Source of the DNA: DASUGM01 sp036274055
GTDB taxonomy: Bacteria > Acidobacteriota > Vicinamibacteria > Vicinamibacterales > SCN-69-37
Assembly: GCA_036274055.1 (NCBI GenBank)
Contig: DASUGM010000073.1
Span: forward strand, 1 to 7,452
Direction: 5' to 3'
DNA: 7,452 nt
Shown here: positions 1 through 5,433 of the stretch, one piece after another
Numbering within the stretch: position 1 is the stretch's first letter
Layout: every line of letters begins with the position of its first letter
Position numbers and translations under genes: made by a program
The notes under the pieces: generated by a model
Seen by the model: only the letters and a program-made list of their open reading frames with translations
The model's database searches: none
Told to the model about the DNA's origin: nothing

Positions 1-1149
1 GGTGGCGACAACCAGCGCATCGGCGTCGCGGGCGGCCTCGATCGCGTCGTCGGTGCGGCGGCACGTGCCGCGCAAATCCCCGGGCAACTCGCGGACCGCC
101 GGATCGTGCACGGCGACCCGGGCGCCGCCGGCGATCAGGAATCGGCACAGCGTCACCGCTTCCGATCGCCGCAGCGTATCGGTCCCGGGCTTATAGGTGA
201 GACCCCAGACGCCAATCGCCTTGCCGGCGATCGACCCGAGCTCGTGGACAAGGCGGCGATGCGCCCAGCCGCGATGCGCGTCGTTGCTGACCACTATGCC
301 GTCGAAGAACGGCGTCTCCAGTCCGGCGCGATCGGCGAGATCGCGGACGAAGTTGACGTCGCGCGCCAGCGTGCCGCCGGCAAACGCGCCGCCGGGAGAC
401 ACATAGGCCGACGGTCCGATCCGCCGTTCGGTCTTGAGGCCGCGTTCGACTTCGCGCGCATCCGCGCCGTACCGCTCAGCAACCACAGCAAGTTCATTGA
501 TGAAGGCGACCGACGTCGCCAGAAACGCGTTGACGGCGTGCTTGGTCATTTCCGCAGACTCGACCGACATCCACTCGATGCGATCGGTAATCGGTGCCCA
601 CAATGCCGTCAGCACTTCGCGCGTCGCGGGCGCGCGCACGCCAACGACGACGCGATCGGGCGACGTGAACACGGCAAGCGCCTTGCCGAGGCGGAGATTC
701 TCCGGCGAGCACGCGAAAGAAATCGCCGCGCCAGGACGCCGCCGCGCGCACTCACTCTCCAGCTGCCTGGCGGTGCCGACCGGCACCTGCGACGACACCA
801 GAATCACGGCGTCGTCGCGGACGAACGGAAGCACGTCCACGATCTGATCGACGACGTAGCCGACGTCCGCGCGATCGTCATCATCGACCGGGGTGTCGAA
901 CGTGACCCAGACGACGTCGGCGGCGGCGACCGCCGCGGGTCGATCATCGGTGAAGCGCAACTTGCGGCTGGCGAGCGCGGACGCAAGGAGTTCGGGCAAA
1001 CCCGGCTCCGCCACGGGCGGCTCGGCGCGACTCAGCCGCGCGACGACGGCGGCGTCGGGATCCCAGGCGGTGACGTGGTGACCGGCGGCCGCGGCGCACG
1101 CGGCAGTCACGGCGCCGAGGTGCCATAGTCCGATGACCGCGACGTTCAT
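1..1149 (-). CDS. UDP-glucose/GDP-mannose dehydrogenase-like protein lacking the catalytic cysteine (C-terminus outside window)
   Basis: 383 codons are visible without a stop. The family is usually about 430-450 aa, so roughly the last 50 residues lie beyond position 1. An N-terminal Rossmann motif is seen as GLWHLG (residues 7-12; Trp replaces the usual middle Gly of GxGYVG), followed by acidic D30. Further family landmarks are FDTPVDDDD near residue 94, SSQVPVG (Q121), SPENLRLG (E150), the helix containing K203 and N207 with NELA after it, FAGGTLARD (T260, D264) and the C-terminal GLTYKPGTD (K320, with R327 and S329). Aligned by eye to Streptococcus pyogenes UDP-glucose dehydrogenase (T118, E141, E145, K204, N208, C260, D264), the Lys, Asn, Asp and first Glu are kept, whereas Thr118, Glu145 and Cys260 become Gln, Leu and Thr. 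Family membership is secure but a classical four-electron oxidation to a uronate is unlikely. The start ATG at 1149 overlaps the transaldolase stop (ATGA). No Shine-Dalgarno is seen, so translational coupling is inferred. Confidence 0.87.
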   Translation of the reverse strand, partial: MNVAVIGLWHLGAVTAACAAAAGHHVTAWDPDAAVVARLSRAEPPVAEPGLPELLASALASRKLRFTDDRPAAVAAADVVWVTFDTPVDDDDRADVGYVVDQIVDVLPFVRDDAVILVSSQVPVGTARQLESECARRRPGAAISFACSPENLRLGKALAVFTSPDRVVVGVRAPATREVLTALWAPITDRIEWMSVESAEMTKHAVNAFLATSVAFINELAVVAERYGADAREVERGLKTERRIGPSAYVSPGGAFAGGTLARDVNFVRDLADRAGLETPFFDGIVVSNDAHRGWAHRRLVHELGSIAGKAIGVWGLTYKPGTDTLRRSEAVTLCRFLIAGGARVAVHDPAVRELPGDLRGTCRRTDDAIEAARDADALVVAT

Positions 1150-1898
1150 GACGCCGGCGCCGCGCCAGCGGTGCGCGCGTCAGGCGTCGCCAGGGTGAAG
1201 CCGGCCTTGCGTCCGTCTTCGAAGAACATCTTCACCGTCTCGAGGCTGAACTGGGTCAGATCTTTGCCGAGCGTCGGCAGTTTGGCGAGGATGTCGGGCG
1301 TCGCGGTGATGATGTGGCAGCCGATCTCGCTGGCCTGCACGACGTTCAACAGCTCGCGCGGGCTCGCCCAGATCAGTTCGACGCCCGGACATCGGCTGAT
1401 GATCGTCATCGCCTCCTGCATCACCGGCACCGGATCGCGGCCGCTGTCCGCGATCCGGCCGGCGAACACCGACACGCACGCCGGCGTGCCCGGCACCAGC
1501 GCGTCGCACACGGCGCGGACCTGCTCGACGGTCATCAACGCCGTGACGTTCAACTTCGTCCCGGCGGCACTGAGCGACCGGATCAGCGGCACCGCGGATT
1601 CACCGCGGGTGTTGGTCACCGGCACCTTGACGTAGACGTTCTCGCCCCACGAGGCGATGATCTCGGCCTGACGCGCCATCTCCGGCCAGTCATCGGAAAA
1701 CACTTCGAACGAAATCGGCCGATCGCGGATGACGGCGAGCACGTCGCGGGCAAAGGCCGCATAGTCGGCGATACCGGCCTTGCGCATCAGCGTCGGATTG
1801 GTCGTGAAACCCTGAATCGCCGGATTTCGATAGAGCTCGAGCATCGAGGCCAGGTCGGCGCCATCGGCAAACAACTTCACTCGGAGCGGAGCGCTCAT
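1146..1898 (-). CDS. Transaldolase family protein
   Basis: A 250-aa single-domain protein of the transaldolase TIM-barrel family, closer in size to the short FSA/TalC-like forms than to the ~317-aa E. coli TalB. The active-site set can be read in order: FADG (D12), TNPT (N34), FEVF (E65), YVKVPV with the Schiff-base lysine K91, NVTAL (N117, T119), SVFAGRI (S143, R148) and WASPRE (S179, R181). These match TalB D17, N35, E96, K132, T156, S176, R181, S226 and R228 by eye. The enzyme should transfer a dihydroxyacetone unit between sugar phosphates in the cytosol. In this cluster the plausible role is making sedoheptulose 7-phosphate (fructose 6-phosphate + erythrose 4-phosphate), the entry substrate of GmhA; that role is inferred from context. 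The start overlaps the gmhB-like stop by ATGA, its own stop overlaps the next start the same way, and a purine-rich GGGAGAG directly precedes the ATG. A cluster-specific aldolase is the alternative. Confidence 0.9.
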   Translation of the reverse strand: MSAPLRVKLFADGADLASMLELYRNPAIQGFTTNPTLMRKAGIADYAAFARDVLAVIRDRPISFEVFSDDWPEMARQAEIIASWGENVYVKVPVTNTRGESAVPLIRSLSAAGTKLNVTALMTVEQVRAVCDALVPGTPACVSVFAGRIADSGRDPVPVMQEAMTIISRCPGVELIWASPRELLNVVQASEIGCHIITATPDILAKLPTLGKDLTQFSLETVKMFFEDGRKAGFTLATPDARTAGAAPAS

Positions 1899-2446
1899 CT
1901 CTCCCGGTCCTTCCGCACTTCCAGCGCGGCAATCCAGGCCGCGGCGTCGGCGATCGACGCGACGGTGGCGTCGGCCACGGCCTCGTCTCGGGGTTCACCG
2001 TAGCCGGTACCGATGAGTACTGTACGACAGCCGGCGCGGCGACCGGCATGAATGTCGGACCAGCGATCGCCGACCATGAAACTGCGCGTCAGATCGAGAT
2101 TGTGTGCCGCGGCGCTCTCGAGCAGCATCCCGGGCTTCGGCTTGCGGCAGGCGCAGCCGTCGGCGGTGTCATGGGGGCACATCCGGAAATCGTCGAGCGG
2201 GAGCGCGGCGCGCACCGCGGCATTGATCGACTCGACGACGGCGCGCGTTTGCGTGCCCCGGGCGATGTCCGGCTGGTTGGTCACACAGACGAGAAAAAAA
2301 CCCGCGTCGTGCAGCACGTCCAGCGCGGCCGCCGCCCCGGCGACGATCTTCAGGCTGTCGCGATCCGGCGGCGGCAGCGGACGCCCGTTGCGCAGCACGT
2401 GTTCGTTCAGCACGCCATCACGATCGAGAAACACGGCACGCCGCAT
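1895..2446 (-). CDS. gmhB: GmhB-like D-glycero-D-manno-heptose-1,7-bisphosphate 7-phosphatase (HAD IIIA)
   Basis: 183 aa from ATG 2446, the family's usual length. HAD motif I is FLDRDGV (nucleophile D8, acid/base D10), motif II is TNQ (T56-Q58), motif III is RKPKPGM (R101-M107) and motif IV is GDRWSD (D127, D131). The GmhB/HisB-N zinc site is present as CPH...CAC (C90, H92, C98, C100). Only five residues separate H92 from C98, compared with about twelve in E. coli GmhB, so the zinc loop is short and HisB-like. The expected reaction is removal of the C7 phosphate from heptose 1,7-bisphosphate in the cytosol, giving heptose 1-phosphate for the nucleotidyltransferase. It stands first in the leftward operon, apart from the kinase, transferase and isomerase genes, which lie on the other strand. 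The open frame continues upstream of 2446, but that would cross the divergent control region and the neighbouring gene, and conserved sequence begins at MRRAVFLDRDG. No clear Shine-Dalgarno precedes this ATG. A histidinol-phosphatase-like role is less likely because there are no his genes nearby. Confidence 0.88.
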   Translation of the reverse strand: MRRAVFLDRDGVLNEHVLRNGRPLPPPDRDSLKIVAGAAAALDVLHDAGFFLVCVTNQPDIARGTQTRAVVESINAAVRAALPLDDFRMCPHDTADGCACRKPKPGMLLESAAAHNLDLTRSFMVGDRWSDIHAGRRAGCRTVLIGTGYGEPRDEAVADATVASIADAAAWIAALEVRKDRER

Positions 2447-2463
2447 GAGACGCGATGGCTGGC

Positions 2464-2483
2464 ATTCTACATGCGTGTAGAAT
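2464..2483. repeat. Perfect inverted repeat, 8-bp arms with 4-base spacer
   Basis: The arms ATTCTACA (2464-2471) and TGTAGAAT (2476-2483) are exact reverse complements around TGCG. The repeat sits between the two divergent starts and contains both candidate -10 hexamers, one per arm. A dimeric regulator bound here, or polymerase competition, would affect both operons together. A DNA operator seems more likely than an RNA hairpin because it overlaps the putative promoters. The function is inferred; the symmetry is read directly. Confidence 0.6.
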
Positions 2484-2502
2484 TCTGGGGTTCTTCGACG
2501 AC

Positions 2503-2506
2503 GGAG
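2503..2506 (+). promoter_or_regulatory. Shine-Dalgarno GGAG for the first SDR gene
   Basis: GGAG lies 9 bases before ATG 2516. It decides between that start and an in-frame ATG at 2471 inside the inverted repeat, which has no such motif and would add 15 residues with no family counterpart before the Rossmann fold. Confidence 0.6.
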
Positions 2507-2515
2507 CATTCGCAT

Positions 2516-3487
2516 ATGACGAGCGGTTCCTACTGGCGCGACAAGACGGTCGTCGTCACTGGCGGGGCAGGTTTTCTGGGGTCGTTCGTGGTTGAGCGGT
2601 TGCGCGCGGCCGGCGCCGCCCGCATCGTCGCGCCGCGCAGCCGCGAGTACGACCTGCGTCACGAGGACGCGATCGCGCGGCTGCTCGCCGAGGCGCGGCC
2701 CGACGTCATCCTCCACCTCGCCGCGGTCGTCGGCGGCATCGGCGCGAACCGCGAGAATCCAGGCCGCTTCCTTTACGAGAACCTGATCATGGGCACGCTG
2801 CTCATGGAGCAGGCGCGGCTGGCGGGCGTCAAGAAGTTCCTTGGCGTCGGCACCATCTGCTCGTATCCGAAGTTCACGCCGGTGCCCTTCAAGGAAGAGG
2901 ACCTCTGGAATGGCTACCCGGAGGAGACCAACGCGCCGTACGGCCTGGCGAAGAAACTGCTGCTGGTCCAGGGCCAGGCGTACCGGCAGCAATACGGCTT
3001 CAACGCTGTGCATCTGCTGCCGGTCAACCTGTATGGGCCGCGCGACAACTTCGACCCGTCGTCGTCGCACGTCATTCCGGCGCTGATCAAGAAGTGCGTC
3101 GACGCCATCGATGCCGGCGACGCGTCGATCGTCTGCTGGGGCACGGGCAAAGCGACGCGCGAGTTCCTCTATGTGGAGGACGCGGCCGAGGGCATCATCC
3201 TCGCCGCGGAAAAATACGATGACAGCGAGCCGGTCAATCTCGGCGCCGGCTTCGAGATCAGCATCTTCGATCTCGTCCATCTGATTGCCAGGACCACCGG
3301 CTTCACCGGCCGCATCGACTGGGACGCGACCAAGCCGGACGGCCAGCCGCGACGGTCTCTCGACACGACGCGCGCGGAGCGGACGTTCGGCTTCAAGGCG
3401 CGCACCAGCTTCGAGGAAGGCCTGCGCCGCACCGTCGACTGGTACGTCGCCGACCGCAAGCGGGCGGCCGCGGCGGCGCGCGCGTAG
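2516..3487 (+). CDS. GDP-L-fucose synthase-like SDR (NAD(P)-dependent nucleotide-sugar epimerase/reductase)
   Basis: 323 aa, matching the ~320-aa GDP-L-fucose synthase (Fcl/WcaG) family of extended SDRs. The Rossmann motif is TGGAGFLG (residues 15-22), followed by AAVVGGIGAN (69-78), GTICSYPK (112-119), PYGLAKK with catalytic Y142 and K146, NLYGPRDNF (171-179), SSHVIPAL (183-190) and KPDGQPRR (273-280). Compared with E. coli Fcl, the SDR Tyr/Lys pair is present, Ser107 is Thr113, and the epimerase acid/base pair Cys109/His179 is kept as C115/H185. The protein should therefore be able to epimerise next to a keto group and reduce the C4 ketone of a GDP-linked sugar. Given the neighbours, the likely substrate is a GDP-heptose derivative, as with related Campylobacter capsule heptose enzymes; this is inferred. 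No 4,6-dehydratase is visible in the window to supply a fucose precursor. The tail is Ala/Arg-rich low-complexity sequence. It is the first gene of the rightward operon. Confidence 0.88.
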   Translation: MTSGSYWRDKTVVVTGGAGFLGSFVVERLRAAGAARIVAPRSREYDLRHEDAIARLLAEARPDVILHLAAVVGGIGANRENPGRFLYENLIMGTLLMEQARLAGVKKFLGVGTICSYPKFTPVPFKEEDLWNGYPEETNAPYGLAKKLLLVQGQAYRQQYGFNAVHLLPVNLYGPRDNFDPSSSHVIPALIKKCVDAIDAGDASIVCWGTGKATREFLYVEDAAEGIILAAEKYDDSEPVNLGAGFEISIFDLVHLIARTTGFTGRIDWDATKPDGQPRRSLDTTRAERTFGFKARTSFEEGLRRTVDWYVADRKRAAAAARA

Positions 3488-3500
3488 ATGGCGCGCGCGC
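3476..3500 (+). other. GC hairpin enclosing the stop/start junction of the two SDR genes
   Basis: CGCGCGCG at 3477-3484 and CGCGCGCG at 3492-3499 can pair, extended by G3476-C3500. The 7-base loop (3485-3491, TAGATGG) contains the stop of the upstream SDR and the start of the downstream one. The stem would hide the second start unless a ribosome finishing the first gene opens it. Alternating GC is common in this genome, so chance is possible. Confidence 0.35.
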
Positions 3501-4447
3501 TGGTCACCGGCGGGGCCGGCTTCATTGGCAGTTCCGCCGTCGATCGACTGCTCGCAACCGGCGCCGACGTCGTCGCCTTCGACAACTTCTCCACCGGCCG
3601 GCGCGAGTTTCTGAGCGGCGCGCTTGCCCACCCGCGCTTCACGCTGATCGAGGGCGACCTGCTCGACGGCGCCGCGATTTCACGGGCGATGGCCGGCTGC
3701 GATCTGGTCCTGCACTTCGCCGCCAATGCCGACGTCCGCTTCGGCACCGAACAGCCGCGCCGCGATCTCGAACAGAACACGATCGCGACGTTCAACGTGC
3801 TCGAGGCGATGCGCGCCACCGGTGTTCGGCGAATCGGGTTCTCGTCCACCGGATCGGTGTACGGAGAACCCGGGGTCTTTCCGACTCCGGAAGACGCGCC
3901 CTTCCCCGTGCAGACGTCGCTCTACGGGGCGTCGAAGCTTGCCGGCGAAGGGCTGATCGCGGCGTACTGCGAAGGCTTCAAGTTCAGCGGATGCGTGTTT
4001 CGCTTCGTCTCGATCCTCGGCGAGCGCTATACCCACGGTCACGTTTTCGATTTCTACAAGAGCCTGCGCAACGACCCGACGCGCCTGCGGGTGCTCGGCA
4101 ACGGCAAGCAGCGCAAGTCGTACCTCTATATTCAGGACTGCCTCGACGCCGTCCTGCTCGCCCTCGCCCAGAGCGGTCCGGGATTTCACGTCTACAACCT
4201 GGGGAGGGATGAGTACTGCCAGGTGAACGACTCGATTGGCTGGATCTGCGGCGCGCTCGGCGTCAACCCCGCCCTCGAATACGCCGGCGGCGAGCGCGGC
4301 TGGATCGGCGACAGCCCGTTCATCTTTCTCGACTGCACGCGCATGCGCGCGCTCGGCTGGGCGCCGGCGGTGTCGATCCGTGACGGCGTGCTCAAGACGC
4401 TCGCGTATCTGCAGTCGCAGCCGCACCTGCTCGAGGCGCGGACATGA
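3488..4447 (+). CDS. GalE-like SDR (nucleotide-sugar epimerase/dehydratase family)
   Basis: 319 aa, an extended SDR of normal length. It has VTGGAGFIG (residues 6-14) for NAD binding, FDNFSTG (31-37) with D32 positioned for the adenosine ribose, LHFAAN (75-80), the active-site SSTGSVYGE (119-127) with T121 at the Ser/Thr position, and SLYGASK (144-150) with catalytic Y146 and K150. The C-terminal half has the YLYIQDCLDAV and YNLG landmarks of sugar-nucleotide epimerases. The reaction is probably C4 epimerisation or another keto-intermediate step on a nucleotide sugar; the exact substrate cannot be told from sequence. It starts immediately after the previous stop with no gap and no Shine-Dalgarno, and its TGA overlaps the next ATG, so it should be translationally coupled on both sides. 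A C-terminal fold resembling UDP-glucose 4-epimerase is more likely than a dehydratase, because I do not see the dehydratase Asp-Glu pair next to T121 (T-G-S instead). Confidence 0.85.
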   Translation: MARALVTGGAGFIGSSAVDRLLATGADVVAFDNFSTGRREFLSGALAHPRFTLIEGDLLDGAAISRAMAGCDLVLHFAANADVRFGTEQPRRDLEQNTIATFNVLEAMRATGVRRIGFSSTGSVYGEPGVFPTPEDAPFPVQTSLYGASKLAGEGLIAAYCEGFKFSGCVFRFVSILGERYTHGHVFDFYKSLRNDPTRLRVLGNGKQRKSYLYIQDCLDAVLLALAQSGPGFHVYNLGRDEYCQVNDSIGWICGALGVNPALEYAGGERGWIGDSPFIFLDCTRMRALGWAPAVSIRDGVLKTLAYLQSQPHLLEART

Positions 4448-5433
4448 GCGGCGCGCCCGGCGTCGCGATCGTCGGCTGCGGACTGATCGGCGGCAAACGC
4501 GCCGCGGCGCTCGGCCCGGCGCGACTGGTCGCGTGCGCGGATCTCGATCGCCGCCGCGCTGACGCGCTGGCGGCGCGGCATCGCGCCGCCGTCGGCGGCG
4601 TCGACGACGTGCTCCGGCGCGACGACGTCGAGGTCGTCGTCGTCGCCGCCACCAACGATGCGCTCGCGCCGCTCGCGATCGCGGCGCTCGAGGCCGGCAA
4701 GCACGTCATCGTCGAAAAGCCGGCGGCACGTACGGTCGCCGAACTCGATCGCATCGCCGACGCCGCAGCGCGAGCCCGCCGCCACGTACGCGTCGGCTTC
4801 AATCATCGCTACCACCCGGCGCTGCAACAGGCGCGGGCGCTGGTCGACGCCGGCCAACTCGGGCCGCTGATGTTCCTGCGCGGCCGCTACGGCCATGGCG
4901 GCCGGGTCGGCTACGATCGCGAGTGGCGCGCCGATCCGGCGAAGTCCGGCGGCGGCGAACTGATCGACCAGGGCGTCCATGTCATCGATCTGGCGCGCTG
5001 GTTTCTCGGCGACTTCACCTCGGTGGACGGGTTCGCCGCGACCTACTTCTGGGACATGCCGGTCGACGACAACGCGTTTCTGACGCTGCGCACGGCGACC
5101 GGCGCCGGCGCGTTCCTGCACGTCAGCTGCACCGAGTGGAAGAACCTGTTTTCGCTCGAGATCTACGGGCGCACCGGCAAGATCGCGATTGATGGCCTCG
5201 GCGGCAGCTATGGCGTCGAGCGTTTGACGTTCTACAAAATGCTGCCGGAAATGGGGCCGCCGGCGACCACGGCGTGGGAATATCCGCGCGGGGATCAGTC
5301 GTGGGCGCTCGAATGGGCGGAGTTTCTCGACGACATCCGCCAGGGCCGCACGCCGTCGGCGGGGCTCGCCGAAGCGCGGGCCGCGCTCACCGTGGTCGAG
5401 ACGATCTACCGACAGTCGGGATACGCCACATGA
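4444..5433 (+). CDS. Gfo/Idh/MocA family oxidoreductase
   Basis: 329 aa, typical for the family. The N-terminal Rossmann domain carries VGCGLIGGKR (residues 10-19), ADLD (32-35), AATND (68-72) and the family signature EKP (E91-P93, with catalytic K92). The C-terminal alpha/beta domain has GFNHRYHP (118-125) and GGGELIDQGVHVIDL (169-183), where D175 and H179 form the usual acid/base pair. This is an NAD(P)-dependent oxidation or reduction of a sugar hydroxyl or keto group. Lys92, Asp175 and His179 are all present, so it looks catalytically competent. It lies between two nucleotide-sugar SDRs and the heptose kinase, which points to a step in tailoring an activated or phosphorylated sugar; the substrate is not determinable. 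It overlaps both neighbours by ATGA (4444-4447 and 5430-5433). Ala/Arg-rich stretches near residues 100-115 reflect high GC and not a separate domain. Confidence 0.88.
   Translation: MSGAPGVAIVGCGLIGGKRAAALGPARLVACADLDRRRADALAARHRAAVGGVDDVLRRDDVEVVVVAATNDALAPLAIAALEAGKHVIVEKPAARTVAELDRIADAAARARRHVRVGFNHRYHPALQQARALVDAGQLGPLMFLRGRYGHGGRVGYDREWRADPAKSGGGELIDQGVHVIDLARWFLGDFTSVDGFAATYFWDMPVDDNAFLTLRTATGAGAFLHVSCTEWKNLFSLEIYGRTGKIAIDGLGGSYGVERLTFYKMLPEMGPPATTAWEYPRGDQSWALEWAEFLDDIRQGRTPSAGLAEARAALTVVETIYRQSGYAT

Larger units (their letters stand above)
2447..2515. promoter_or_regulatory. Divergent intergenic control region between the two operons
   Basis: This 69-base gap is the only non-coding stretch of any size in the window and is clearly more AT-rich than its surroundings. 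Both operons begin at its edges, so their promoters should lie here. A TAGAAT hexamer (one mismatch to the TATAAT -10 consensus) lies on the plus strand at 2478-2483 and on the minus strand at 2469-2464. These would give leaders of roughly 25 bases for the rightward operon and 10 bases for the leftward one. I see no convincing -35 box at the right distance for either, so activator dependence or a different sigma factor is possible. Confidence 0.5.

Noticed and set aside
106..1128. Long plus-strand open frame (340 codons) opposite the UGD-like gene
   Set aside because: It is the exact antisense, codon-for-codon, of the dehydrogenase frame and is Arg/Asp/Ala-rich with no recognisable motif. Such shadows are expected at this GC content.
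2048..2515. Upstream in-frame extension of the first SDR gene
   Set aside because: It lies antisense to gmhB and has no family similarity. GGAG at 2503-2506 and the Rossmann fold support 2516.
2447..3631. Minus-strand extension of the GmhB frame to a 578-codon protein
   Set aside because: Everything upstream of 2446 is antisense to the two SDR genes and crosses the divergent control region; conserved GmhB sequence begins at 2446.
4618..4652. GACGAC/GTCGTC inverted and direct repeats
   Set aside because: They encode the VEVVVV beta strand of the Gfo/Idh/MocA Rossmann domain and follow from GTC/GAC codon preference.
4192..5121. Minus-strand 309-codon open frame opposite the GalE-like and Gfo/Idh/MocA genes
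   Set aside because: It spans a gene boundary on the other strand and encodes Arg/Ala/Asp-rich sequence with no domain; it is a GC shadow.
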